Assembly (NCBI GenBank): GCA_017468465.1
Contig: JAFUIN010000009.1
Coordinates: forward strand, 71,113 to 118,553
Direction of reading: 5' to 3'
Length of the DNA: 47,441 nt
Source: Clostridia bacterium
GTDB taxonomy: Bacteria > Bacillota > Clostridia > UMGS1840
Part shown: positions 15,979-24,684 of the stretch, one piece after another
How the letters are laid out: the number at the start of each line of letters is the position of its first letter
Numbering within the stretch: position 1 is the stretch's first letter
Made by a program: the position numbers and the translations under genes
Notes under the pieces: generated by a model
Told to the model about the DNA's origin: nothing
The model's input: the letters and a program-made list of their open reading frames with translations, nothing else
Databases searched by the model: none

Positions 15979-16563
15979 ATGATTACCAACGAAAAAGCAA
16001 TGGAACTGTTGAAAGAAGCAGGCGTTCTTTTGGAAGGACATTTTCTGCTCACTTCCGGCCGGCATTCTGACAGATACTTGCAGTGTGCAAAAATTTTCAA
16101 AGACACAAAACTCTCCGAGCTGCTTTGCAAAGAACTGGCAGACCGTTTGGGCGAGAATAAACCGGATGTTGTTTGCGGCCCTGCAATCGGCGCAATTTTA
16201 ATGTCTTATGAAGTATCCCGTCACTTGAATGTGCCCAATATTTTTGCAGAAAGAGAAAACGGAGAAATGACTTTTCGCCGCAGCTTTGGTGTAGAAAAAG
16301 GGCAGAAGGTTCTGGTGGTGGAAGATGTTGTTACCACCGGCGGTTCTGTTAAAGAAGTGATTAAACTGATTCAGGAAGCAGGCGGTATTGTATGCGGCGT
16401 TGGTTCTATTGTAGACCGCACCGGCGGACAAATTGATTTCGGCGTTCCGTATTATTCTGTTCTTTCTATGGCGGTAGAATCCTTTGAACCCGATAACTGC
16501 CCCATCTGTAAGGAAGGAAAACTGCCTCTGGTAAAACCCGGCAGCCGTAACTTAAAAGTTTAA
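15979..16563 (+). CDS. pyrE: Orotate phosphoribosyltransferase
   Basis: Joins orotate and PRPP to give orotidine 5'-phosphate in pyrimidine synthesis. I choose the ATG at 15979, ten bases after AGGAAGGA; an in-frame TTG two codons upstream is too close to that site. The result is 194 aa. The PRPP-binding motif VLVVEDVVTTGGSVKEVI lies near residue 115, and the early GHFLLTSGRHSDRYLQCA is typical of PyrE. The C-terminal CPICKEGKLPLVKPGSR extension is common in clostridial PyrE. The hisD-like gene follows after 20 bases and is probably co-transcribed. No other pyr gene is adjacent. Confidence 0.95.
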   Translation: MITNEKAMELLKEAGVLLEGHFLLTSGRHSDRYLQCAKIFKDTKLSELLCKELADRLGENKPDVVCGPAIGAILMSYEVSRHLNVPNIFAERENGEMTFRRSFGVEKGQKVLVVEDVVTTGGSVKEVIKLIQEAGGIVCGVGSIVDRTGGQIDFGVPYYSVLSMAVESFEPDNCPICKEGKLPLVKPGSRNLKV

Positions 16564-16583
16564 TTTTAGAGGAGAATTCCGGC

Positions 16584-17879
16584 ATGAACATTTATAAATA
16601 CAGCGAGCTTTCCAAAGAGCAAAAAGAGTTTATCTTAAAACGTGCAGAAATTGATATTACCTCCTATATGCAGGTGGCAAAAGAAGTTTCCGACGACGTG
16701 AAAGCAAACGGGGATGCTGCTGTCTTAAAATATACTGAAAAATTTGATAAAATTTCTTTGACCAGCGAAACCATGAAGGTCACCAAAGAGGAAATTGAAG
16801 AAGCATTTAACCGTATTGACGCAACCTCTAAAGAAGCAATTACCTATGCCTACAACAACATTCGCACTTTCCACGAAAAGCAAAAGCCCGAAGAAATGTG
16901 GATGACCGAAGTGGACAAAGGCATTCTGGCCGGTGAAAAAACCACGCCCATCGAAAGTGTGTGTCTGTATGTTCCCGGCGGAAAGGGAAGCTTTCCCTCT
17001 GTGCTTTTGATGTTAGGGGTACCTGCTGTGGTTGCGGGCGTTGAAAAAATCGTTGTGGTAACACCTCCCAATAAAGAGGGCAAGGTTGACGATGCCATTT
17101 TAACTGCAGCAAAGCTTTTGGGCATCACCGAAATTTTCAAAGTAGGTGGTATTCAGGCGATTGCAGCTGTGGCATTCGGCACAGAAACCATTCCGAAGAC
17201 CCGTAAGGTGATTGGACCCGGCAATGCTTATGCAACTGCGGCAAAACGTGTGCTTGCAAACTACATTGACACCGGTTTACCTGCCGGCCCCAGCGAATCC
17301 ATCATTTTGTGTGACGATTCTACCGACCCGAAAAAAGCAGCGTTGGACTGGCTCATCGAAGCAGAACACGGTCCCGATTCTGCGGCACTGTTGGTTTGTC
17401 ACAACGAAAAATTTGTGCAGGAAGTCGTTTCGTTGGCAACTGAATATATCAAAGAGCTGCCCGAGCTTCGTCAGAATTTCATCAACATCAATTTATCTAC
17501 CTACGGCGGTGCAATTATCACTGATAATTTCCAGCAATCGGTAGATTTTGTAAATGAATATGCACCCGAACATATGGAAGTGCTTTGCGACAAGCCCTTT
17601 GACGTGCTTCCCAAAATTAAAAATGCAGGGGAAATCCTTCTGGGCGAATGGACTCCCGTTACGCTATGTAACTTCTTGATGGGTCCCAATGCGATTCTTC
17701 CTACCGGCGGATTTGCAAAAACCTATTCTTCCGTTGGTGTTCTGGACTTTATGAAACGTTCCTCCTTCGGTTACGTTTCCAAAGACGGCTTCCTTTCCGT
17801 CAAGGACAAAGCCGGAAATTTTGCTGAACTGGAAGGTTTTGCGGCACATGCTATGGCAGTCCGCAAACGTCCTTTATAA
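16584..17879 (+). CDS. hisD: HisD-family dehydrogenase, divergent at metal-ligand positions
   Basis: A 431-aa protein clearly homologous to histidinol dehydrogenase (YVPGGKGSFPSVLLM, KVGGIQAIAAVAFGTETIPK, IGPGNAYATAAKR, PAGPSESIILCDD, EYAPEHMEVLC, AHAMAVRK). By my alignment to the E. coli enzyme from memory, catalytic Glu326 and His327 correspond to Glu329 and His330 and are kept. Zinc ligands His262 and His419 are also kept (His262, His422 here). However Gln259 is Glu259, Asp360 is Asn363, and substrate-binding His367 is Ala370. No other histidine gene is near; the partner is pyrE. It may therefore oxidise another amino-alcohol or diol rather than histidinol. The fold and family are sure; the reaction is not. 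Confidence 0.75.
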   Translation: MNIYKYSELSKEQKEFILKRAEIDITSYMQVAKEVSDDVKANGDAAVLKYTEKFDKISLTSETMKVTKEEIEEAFNRIDATSKEAITYAYNNIRTFHEKQKPEEMWMTEVDKGILAGEKTTPIESVCLYVPGGKGSFPSVLLMLGVPAVVAGVEKIVVVTPPNKEGKVDDAILTAAKLLGITEIFKVGGIQAIAAVAFGTETIPKTRKVIGPGNAYATAAKRVLANYIDTGLPAGPSESIILCDDSTDPKKAALDWLIEAEHGPDSAALLVCHNEKFVQEVVSLATEYIKELPELRQNFININLSTYGGAIITDNFQQSVDFVNEYAPEHMEVLCDKPFDVLPKIKNAGEILLGEWTPVTLCNFLMGPNAILPTGGFAKTYSSVGVLDFMKRSSFGYVSKDGFLSVKDKAGNFAELEGFAAHAMAVRKRPL

Positions 17880-17894
17880 AAAAACTTGAAAAAT

Positions 17895-17983
17895 GGGGTA
17901 CAACGAACGAACAGAACCGCTCGCCGTACACACGGTACGGCTTCGGGAACTTCCCTTCGGGTTCTGTTCCTCCGTTCTACACC
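17895..17983. repeat. Cruciform intergenic element after hisD
   Basis: GAACAGAACC (17909-17918) pairs with GGTTCTGTTC (17960-17969). Inside, GCCGTAC (17923-17929) pairs with GTACGGC (17935-17941), followed by CTTCGGG. The core CGCTCGCCGTAC...GTACGGCTTCGGG matches the core of the tandem repeats at 27421-27662, so these belong to one dispersed family. Confidence 0.6.
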
Positions 17984-18187
17984 CATTTTTCTGCGTTTTA
18001 TGGGATGGACCATGGGGTTAAAGCCGTAAACCTTACCTTCGGTGCAGCATAAGAGAGGGTATGCCGTACGCAGATTGTGCCGTACGCAGATTATGCCGTA
18101 CGCAGTACTCCATTTTTCTGCGTTTTACAGGTTGGATAATGGCGTAAAAACCGTGAACCTCACCCTCGGCATAGCATTGCAGGGTGA
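17983..18187. repeat. Direct repeat pair flanking three 16-bp units
   Basis: Two imperfect copies of about 77 bp (17983-18059 and 18110-18187), both starting CCATTTTTCTGCGTTTTA and continuing with a shared TTCGG-containing stretch, flank a block of three 16-mers (18061-18076, 18077-18092, 18093-18108; unit ATGCCGTACGCAGATT). The 16-mer is the reverse complement, with changes, of the unit at 7115-7173. No coding capacity is apparent in 17880-18248. Confidence 0.7.
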
Positions 18188-18209
18188 GACAGACAATATA
18201 CAACAGCAT

Positions 18210-18245
18210 AAAAAAGAGCAAGTGACAAAGCACTTGCTCTTTTTT
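18210..18245. terminator. Bidirectional terminator between hisD and tyrA
   Basis: GAGCAAGTG pairs with CACTTGCTC around a six-base loop, with six A before and six T after. It serves the converging pyrE-hisD and PBP-aroC-tyrA transcripts. Confidence 0.9.
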
Positions 18246-18248
18246 ATG

Positions 18249-19310
18249 TTACCGTTTTACAATTTCAAAATTCTGTTTTTTCAAAAGCTCGGTGGCTTTT
18301 TGGTAGTCCTCTTTGGAATAAACCGAAAGCTGCAATGTTCCGCCGATGTGTTCCCGACTTTTTAAGACACCGATATTTTTGATGCTGATGTTTTCTTCGG
18401 TCAAAATCTGTGCAATGTCCCGGATGACACCCACACGGTCTTTCACCGAAATGTAAATATCAAAATATTTCGGTTGCAGCTCTTCCCGGTTTTCTTCCAG
18501 CTGTCCGCGAAACTCTCTGGCAGAACGGAAAAACGCTTTCAAACCGTCGGTATCATCCGACAATAAAGTATGTCGGAACTGATTCAGAATTATGTCATAC
18601 TGTTCCAGTAATGAGAGCACTTCAGCTTTGTTGGCTGACACAATGCTTTGCCACAAATCTTCCGAGGAAGCAGAAATGCGGGTGATATCCCGAAAACCGC
18701 CTGCAGCCACCTTGGTGAGCTTTTTGTCTTGGGTTTCATTTTGAGCAGCTAAGTTGACCAGTGCTGCGGAAATGACATGGGGAACATGACTGATTGCACC
18801 TACTGTTTTATCGTGGGTTTTTGCATCCATTACAATGGGAGTTGCTCCCAGAAGCTCTGCAAAGCGTTTCATTTTTGGATGGTCTTTTGTGAGAATATAG
18901 TAAGCATTTTCAAACAGATGGGCATAGCTTCCGTCATAGCCCTTCTGTTCGGTCCCCGCCATGGGATGTCCGCCTACATAGTTGATATTCTCCCGAGACA
19001 ATTCTTGTTCCAACTGTTCTTTTACACTGCAGACATCGGTGAAAACTGTTTCTTGCCCGAAAAACGGTGCAATTTTCAGAATGGTTTTTGCAGTAATATG
19101 AGGTGGCACTGCCACCAGAACAATGTCATAGTCGGTATCGTCCTGGGAGAAGCAGGGATAGCTTTTATCAATGACGCCATCGGAAAGGGCTTTTCGACAG
19201 GTCGCTTCATCCGGGTCGATTCCGCAAATGATGCTTTCGGGGCATACTTCTTTTATTTTTTTGGCAATGGAGCCGCCAATGAGCCCCAAGCCAATAATCA
19301 TCAGTTTCAT
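18249..19310 (-). CDS. tyrA: Prephenate dehydrogenase with C-terminal ACT domain
   Basis: NAD-dependent oxidative decarboxylation of prephenate to 4-hydroxyphenylpyruvate for tyrosine. I start at the ATG at 19310 (MKLMIIGLGLIGGS), nine bases after AGGAG; an ATG six codons upstream overlaps aroC and lacks a site. The 353 aa comprise a Rossmann fold (IGLGLIGGSIAKKI), the substrate region GGHPMAGTEQKGYDGS near residue 115, the motif VGAISHVPHVISAAL, and from about 280 an ACT domain (YISVKDRVGVIRDIAQILTEENISIKNIGV). The ACT domain suggests feedback control by an amino acid. It is last in the PBP-aroC-tyrA operon. Confidence 0.94.
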   Translation of the reverse strand: MKLMIIGLGLIGGSIAKKIKEVCPESIICGIDPDEATCRKALSDGVIDKSYPCFSQDDTDYDIVLVAVPPHITAKTILKIAPFFGQETVFTDVCSVKEQLEQELSRENINYVGGHPMAGTEQKGYDGSYAHLFENAYYILTKDHPKMKRFAELLGATPIVMDAKTHDKTVGAISHVPHVISAALVNLAAQNETQDKKLTKVAAGGFRDITRISASSEDLWQSIVSANKAEVLSLLEQYDIILNQFRHTLLSDDTDGLKAFFRSAREFRGQLEENREELQPKYFDIYISVKDRVGVIRDIAQILTEENISIKNIGVLKSREHIGGTLQLSVYSKEDYQKATELLKKQNFEIVKR

Positions 19311-19314
19311 AGGT

Positions 19315-20391
19315 TTATTCTCCTGCAAAGAGCAAAGCGTCGGTTATGGCGATTGCAGTTGCCGCCTCCACAACGGGAACTCCTCGTACTGCAACACAGG
19401 GATCGTGTCTGCCATGAATCTGCAGCTCTGTTTCTTCGCCGGTTTTGACATTCAGGGTTTTTTGGGGCAGATAGATGGATGCGGTGGGTTTCAACACAGC
19501 ACGGAATAAAACGGGCATTCCTGTGGAAATTCCACCTGCAATGCCGCCGGCATGGTTGGTTTTTGTTACGATTTTTCCGTCTTTTAAGGCGTAGCAGTCA
19601 TTGTTCTCGCTGCCAAAACGAGTTGCCATGGCAAATCCGTCGCCAAACTCGATGCCTTTCACTGCCGGCACAGAAAAAATCATATGGGAAAGAGTGCTTT
19701 CCAGACTGTCAAAAAACGGTTCTCCGATTCCGGCAGATAAGCCGTAGATACCGCATTCAATAATGCCGCCGACAGAATCGCCCTGTTCTTTTGCATCGGA
19801 AATGGCTGCCTTCATTGCTTCGCCTGCTGCATCGTTTAATACGGGGAAATCTTTTTCCTTCAGAGCCTCATAGTTTTCGTATGTGATGGCAGAAAAGCTG
19901 TCATCCAAAAAGTTTCCCACCGAGAACAGATGGGCTGCAACGTGAATCCCCTTCTCCAAAAGATAGGTCTGACAGAGCGCTCCGGCAAACACCAGGGGAG
20001 CAGTAATTCTTGCAGAAAAGTGACCGCCACCTCTGATATCATGGTTTCCGCTGTATTTCACAGAAGCCGGATAGTCACTGTGAGAGGGGCGGGGAATGTC
20101 ATAATGTCTTGCATAATCAGTAGAGTGCTGATTGGTGTTACGGATGATGGCACCGATGGGGGCACCGGTGGTGTGACCATCCAACACGCCGGACAAAATC
20201 TCCACTTCGTCCGCTTCTTTTCTGGGCGTGGAAAGCTTTCCGCCGGGACGTCTGCGGTTCATTTCCTTCTTAATTCGTTGCATATCTACACAAACTCCGG
20301 CAGGGAACCCGTCGATCACTACACCAATCCCGTTTCCGTGGGATTCGCCGAACAAAGAAATTTTTAATTTTCTTCCAAATACTGAGCCCAT
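19315..20391 (-). CDS. aroC: Chorismate synthase
   Basis: Last step of the shikimate pathway, removing phosphate from 5-enolpyruvylshikimate 3-phosphate with reduced FMN. The 358-aa protein has the family signatures SLFGESHGNGIGVVIDGFPAG at the start, RRRPGGKLSTPRKEADEV, YDIPRPSHSDYPASVKY, DIRGGGHFSARIT and the late HAGGIAGGISTGMP. It begins 22 bases after the penicillin-binding-protein stop and ends four bases before the tyrA start, so chorismate and prephenate steps are made together. Confidence 0.97.
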   Translation of the reverse strand: MGSVFGRKLKISLFGESHGNGIGVVIDGFPAGVCVDMQRIKKEMNRRRPGGKLSTPRKEADEVEILSGVLDGHTTGAPIGAIIRNTNQHSTDYARHYDIPRPSHSDYPASVKYSGNHDIRGGGHFSARITAPLVFAGALCQTYLLEKGIHVAAHLFSVGNFLDDSFSAITYENYEALKEKDFPVLNDAAGEAMKAAISDAKEQGDSVGGIIECGIYGLSAGIGEPFFDSLESTLSHMIFSVPAVKGIEFGDGFAMATRFGSENNDCYALKDGKIVTKTNHAGGIAGGISTGMPVLFRAVLKPTASIYLPQKTLNVKTGEETELQIHGRHDPCVAVRGVPVVEAATAIAITDALLFAGE

Positions 20392-20413
20392 GGGGGTCGC
20401 CTCTTTTCTGTGA

Positions 20414-22612
20414 TTATGCCGCCGGCTGCAGTGTTGCTACAGGGGTAGCGGTAGGTGCAGGGGTCGCAACCGGTGCTTCGCTTGTTTGTGGTAAGGGGGT
20501 ATCGAGATATGCTTCATCGGGAAGCGGTGTATTAGAGGGGGCATGCAATTCCGGCGAGCAGTAGCCGTTAGGCTTCTGGTTAGCAGAAAAGCTTTTCACC
20601 TCGATGGTTTTCTGGTCGATGCAGTATTGCACCGGCAGCAAACCGGATACGGTGCAAATGTTGGTTTTTACCGTGCTGGAAATATATTCCGGAGTTTTTG
20701 TGGTGTAATCCCGCTTGGGAGCGTTTTTCATAATAGGATCCATTACTTTTTTCCAGGCATTCAGTGCCGGATTTCCACTGACATAGCCCATTCCTTTGGG
20801 AATGTCGAAGCCATACCATACGGCTGCCACGTAATTGGGGGTGTATCCCACAAACCATCTGTCTTTATCATCGTCGGTGGTACCGGTTTTACCGCCGGTT
20901 TTTACACCGGAAATTTTTGCTGCAGTACCCGTTCCGTTTTCCACAACAGAAAGCAGCATTTTGTGCATCTGTTCTGCTGTTTTTTCACTCATGGCAATGG
21001 TAGTTTCGGGGATGACTTTAATCACCGATTTTCCGCTGCTGTCACGGATTTCTAAGATGCTTACAGGCTCGGTATAAATGCCGTTATTGGCAAATGAAGC
21101 ATAGGCTGCAGTCATTTCCAACACGGAAATGCCTTTGGTCAAACCGCCCAAGCCCAATGCACCCAACACCTTGTCGGATTCATCCAGAGAGGTGATATGA
21201 AGCTTGTCCTGTAAGAAACGGTAGGATTTATCCACTCCTAATTCTTCCAGAATCTGAACGGGAATGGTATTCACCGAAAGCTCTACTGCCCGCTGTACGG
21301 TCATATCTCCTCGGAAGCCGGAGTAGTAGTTTTTGGGACTCCAGTCTCCGTATGTCACTTTTTGGTCGGTGTAAATGGTATTGGGGGTGATAAGACCCGC
21401 TTCCAATGCAGGCGCATATACACCAATCGGCTTCATACAGGAGCCGGGCTGACGGGTGGACCCGGTTGCACGGTTCAAAGAATAAAGACCGGGTTTTTCC
21501 CCGATGCCACCATACATCCCTTTGATGTGACCGGTCTGTGGGTCCATTACAACAATGGCACCCTGCGGAATTTCTTCGTAGGGAGATTTTGGAAAATTGG
21601 ATGGGTTTTTGAATACTTTGTCAATGGCAGCTTGCACCGAAGGGTCAACGGTGGAGATAATCTGATAGCCGCCGGAATAAATTTTCTTTTTGGCAATGGT
21701 TTCAGACAAACCTTCTTTGTCTACCAAAAGACGAATTGCATCGGTAATAACCGTTTCTGCCATATAAGATTGGTAGGAAACCTTCACCTGCATATTTCCT
21801 TTTTTGAAGTCCAGTTTTTCTGCTACAGCCTGGTCATGCTCTTCCTGGGTGATTTTTTCAAGCTCCAGCATTTTGCGCAGCACAACTTCCTGCTTTGCCT
21901 TGTTGTTTTCGGGCTGTAAAAACGGGTCATAGTAGCTGGGGTACTGTGTAATGCCGGCAATGGAGGCGCATTCTGCCAGTGTTAATTCCGATACATCTTT
22001 GTCAAAGTACAAGCGGGAGGCAGTTTGCACGCCGTTTACACCTTGTGCCAGATAGATGGTGTTCATATACAGCTCCAGAATCTGGTCCTTGGTTAATTCC
22101 CGTTCCAGCTGATATGCCAGCCAGATTTCCTGAATTTTACGAATGGGTGTACGTTTTTTATTATCGGTAAGGTTTTTAATGAGCTGTTGGGTGATGGTGC
22201 TGCCGCCTTGTGCACGGGAGCCTTTTGTAAAATATTCCAGCACAGCCTTGGTGGTACGCTTAATGTCAAAGCCGCTGTGGGACAAGAACCGTTCATCTTC
22301 AATGGAAATGAACGCGTCCTTCATATATTGGGGAACTTTGGAATATTCCACCCAAAAACGGTTTTCCGAGCCGGAAATTTTTTCAAACTCCTTGACTTCT
22401 CCGTTTTCGTCCAGATAGCAGATGCTGCTGGTCAAATCCAGACGCAAATCGTCTACATCAAGAGGGTCAGCCGCCGCAATAATGAAAATCAGAAAAGCGA
22501 CACCCAAAACAAACACAACCGGAATCAAAAATTTGAAGATACTCCAGATTGTGTGCCAGAAAATGCCGAAAAAACCTTTCGGTTTTTTTGAATTTTTCGG
22601 TTTTTTGCTCAA
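20414..22612 (-). CDS. Class A penicillin-binding protein (PBP1-type)
   Basis: Bifunctional peptidoglycan synthase of about 732 aa. One membrane helix lies near residues 25-48. The GT51 glycosyltransferase domain has ISIEDERFLSHSGFD with catalytic Glu near 105, then GGSTITQQLIKNL and RKIQEIWLAYQLE. The transpeptidase domain has RQPGSCMKP with nucleophile Ser near 391 and Lys 394, SVN near 446, and KTGTT near 575. The C-terminus is a Pro/Thr/Ala-rich tail, probably extracellular. I prefer a TTG start at 22612 because GAGGTGAT lies at the right distance; a GTG at 22621 inside that site is the alternative. Its linkage with aroC and tyrA is co-transcription only, as far as I can tell. Confidence 0.93.
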   Translation of the reverse strand: MSKKPKNSKKPKGFFGIFWHTIWSIFKFLIPVVFVLGVAFLIFIIAAADPLDVDDLRLDLTSSICYLDENGEVKEFEKISGSENRFWVEYSKVPQYMKDAFISIEDERFLSHSGFDIKRTTKAVLEYFTKGSRAQGGSTITQQLIKNLTDNKKRTPIRKIQEIWLAYQLERELTKDQILELYMNTIYLAQGVNGVQTASRLYFDKDVSELTLAECASIAGITQYPSYYDPFLQPENNKAKQEVVLRKMLELEKITQEEHDQAVAEKLDFKKGNMQVKVSYQSYMAETVITDAIRLLVDKEGLSETIAKKKIYSGGYQIISTVDPSVQAAIDKVFKNPSNFPKSPYEEIPQGAIVVMDPQTGHIKGMYGGIGEKPGLYSLNRATGSTRQPGSCMKPIGVYAPALEAGLITPNTIYTDQKVTYGDWSPKNYYSGFRGDMTVQRAVELSVNTIPVQILEELGVDKSYRFLQDKLHITSLDESDKVLGALGLGGLTKGISVLEMTAAYASFANNGIYTEPVSILEIRDSSGKSVIKVIPETTIAMSEKTAEQMHKMLLSVVENGTGTAAKISGVKTGGKTGTTDDDKDRWFVGYTPNYVAAVWYGFDIPKGMGYVSGNPALNAWKKVMDPIMKNAPKRDYTTKTPEYISSTVKTNICTVSGLLPVQYCIDQKTIEVKSFSANQKPNGYCSPELHAPSNTPLPDEAYLDTPLPQTSEAPVATPAPTATPVATLQPAA

Positions 22613-22713
22613 AACAATCACCTCATTTTATGTTCAAACAGACGAATTCATCAAAACAGCTGTTTGGAATTTGAGAAAATAGATTTCAAACGATTTTATC
22701 ACATATTTTCTTC

Positions 22714-22742
22714 AGTATAACACAATAATGCTGTAAATTCAA
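22714..22742 (-). promoter_or_regulatory. Promoter of PBP-aroC-tyrA
   Basis: Minus strand TTGAAT (22742-22737), 17 bases, TATACT (22719-22714), about 100 bases before the PBP start. Confidence 0.7.
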
Positions 22743-22761
22743 GAATTTTCCTGTTATTTTA

Positions 22762-22799
22762 ATGTTTCATCTTTGTTACAAAGATGGGGCATTTTTTTT
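22762..22799 (+). terminator. Terminator-like hairpin upstream of dnaG
   Basis: ATGTTTCATCTTTG (22762-22775) can form 14 pairs, three of them G-U, with CAAAGATGGGGCAT (22779-22792), and a run of eight T follows. It points rightward, yet no rightward gene lies upstream because the PBP gene is divergent. It therefore sits in what may be the dnaG leader or ends an unseen small transcript. I found no clear rightward promoter in 22613-22760. Confidence 0.6.
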
Positions 22800-22938
22800 G
22801 AAAAAACCTTGCTTTTCCATGGAGAAAAAGAAAACTTTTGTAAAATTGTCCGAAAAAAAAGGAAAAATCAAATTTGTGTCGAAATTAGATAACAGAAGGA
22901 AAACGGTGGATTTTTTATGAAAGGAGTGTGAGGGCTGC

Positions 22939-24666
22939 TTGTTTTTTGAAGAAGAATACTTAAGTGAAATCAAAGAAAAAAACGACATTGTAGATGTTAT
23001 TTCTTCCTATGTCAGCTTAAAACGAAGCGGCAACCGATATCTGGGGCTTTGTCCCTTTCATTCGGAAAAAACACCCTCCTTTTTTGTGAATCCACAGCTG
23101 CAGTTGTATCATTGCTTCGGTTGCGGTGCCGGCGGCACGGTCATTCACTTTATTGAGCAGATGGAAAACCTTGATTTTATCGAAGCGGTGAAGTTTTTGG
23201 CGCAGCGTGCAGGCATTCCGTTGCCTGACGAAAAAGACGAGGTGAGTGATTATTCCCGCCTGAAGCGAAACATCAGGGAAATGAATAAAATTGCCGGCAG
23301 AGCGTATTTTCGTTGCTTAAACAGTGAAACGGGAAGAGCAGGCCTTTCGTATTTCCGCTCCCGCGGGTTTTCAGATGACACCATAAAAACGTATGGTTTG
23401 GGTTATGCCCCCGACAGCTGGGATTTTATGTATAAAACCTTAAAACAGCACGGCTTTTCAGATGGTGACATTGTGAAAAGCGGACTATGTCTGGAACGAA
23501 ACGGCAGAGTGTTTGACTTTTTTCGCAACCGTGTCATATTTCCCGTTATGGATTTACGAGGCAATGTGATTGCCTTTGGGGGACGTGTGCTGGACGACAG
23601 CAAGCCGAAATACCTAAACACAGGGGAAACTCCCGTATTTTCCAAACGGCAGAATCTATTCAATCTGAATCTGGCGAAAAACGCTTCCACCGATTATATG
23701 ATTCTGGCAGAAGGATATATGGACGTCATTGCTCTGCATCAGGCAGGATTTCCCAATGCGGTGGCAGCCTTGGGCACAGCCTTTGGCGAGGAACACTCCC
23801 GTCTGCTGAAGCGGTTTACGCAAAGAGTAATTGTCTCTTTTGACAGTGACGGTGCAGGGCAAAAAGCATTGCAGCGTGCCCTTGAAATTTTCAAAAAAGA
23901 CGGCCTTCGCGTGAGAATCCTGAAAATCACCGGTGCCAAGGACCCCGACGAGCTGATTCGTAAATATGGTCCCCAGGCTTTTGAAGATGCTGTCCGCAAT
24001 TCTATGGGAGAGGTGGAATACGAGCTTTCCCGCATTTATCCCAAGGGTGGGTTTGCCGATGAGGAAGAACGGCTTGATTTTTTGAAACAGGCAATTATTG
24101 TACTGAAGGAGCTTACCAATAAATTGGAGCTTGAGGTATACACCAAAAAAGTGGCAGAGCTTGGGAAAGTGAGCTACGATTCTCTGTTGGCACAGGTGCG
24201 CCAGGCACAGAAAAAGAGACGGTTTGAAACACCGGTCAGCGCCGGTGAAATGGAATATATTAAGAAAAAGAGTGCTTCTCAGTCCCTGTTGAAGCTTGTG
24301 GTGGAAAATCCGTCTCATTTTCCGAAAATTCGGGAAAAAATAAAACCGGAATATTTTAAGGAAGAAATCCACCGGAAAATCTATGCTGCATTTTGTGCCT
24401 TAATTGACGAGGGGCAAAAAACAGATGTTTCTATGGTTTTGCAGCGGCTTAGCCGTGAGGATGCCAAAGAAGCCAGCGAAATATTTATGGAACGGGAGCC
24501 TTACATTGATTTTAACATCTATCTGGAGGGTTTGCTGAAAAAGAACGAAAATCAATCGGAAACAGTTGTTTTTTCCGATGATGATCGGGATGATATGTTC
24601 AAATTGTTGGAATATACCAAAAAACTCAAGCAAAAGAATGAAAAGGATGCAAGAGAGGATTTATAA
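22939..24666 (+). CDS. dnaG: DNA primase
   Basis: Makes RNA primers for the replication fork. The start is a TTG at 22939 preceded by AAGGAG and GAGGG. The zinc-binding CHC2 domain uses Cys38, His41, Cys59 and Cys62 (CPFHSEKTPSF, CFGCGAGG). The catalytic domain has FGGRVLDDSKPKYLN, and the TOPRIM fold shows LAEGYMDVIALHQAG with its Glu and VSFDSDGAGQKAL with the metal-binding Asp pair. The remaining roughly 180 residues are the helicase-binding region. At 575 aa it is a little shorter than the B. subtilis protein. rpoD follows after 18 bases, the classic dnaG-rpoD operon. Confidence 0.97.
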   Translation: MFFEEEYLSEIKEKNDIVDVISSYVSLKRSGNRYLGLCPFHSEKTPSFFVNPQLQLYHCFGCGAGGTVIHFIEQMENLDFIEAVKFLAQRAGIPLPDEKDEVSDYSRLKRNIREMNKIAGRAYFRCLNSETGRAGLSYFRSRGFSDDTIKTYGLGYAPDSWDFMYKTLKQHGFSDGDIVKSGLCLERNGRVFDFFRNRVIFPVMDLRGNVIAFGGRVLDDSKPKYLNTGETPVFSKRQNLFNLNLAKNASTDYMILAEGYMDVIALHQAGFPNAVAALGTAFGEEHSRLLKRFTQRVIVSFDSDGAGQKALQRALEIFKKDGLRVRILKITGAKDPDELIRKYGPQAFEDAVRNSMGEVEYELSRIYPKGGFADEEERLDFLKQAIIVLKELTNKLELEVYTKKVAELGKVSYDSLLAQVRQAQKKRRFETPVSAGEMEYIKKKSASQSLLKLVVENPSHFPKIREKIKPEYFKEEIHRKIYAAFCALIDEGQKTDVSMVLQRLSREDAKEASEIFMEREPYIDFNIYLEGLLKKNENQSETVVFSDDDRDDMFKLLEYTKKLKQKNEKDAREDL

Positions 24667-24684
24667 GGAAAAGAGGGGTTAACT

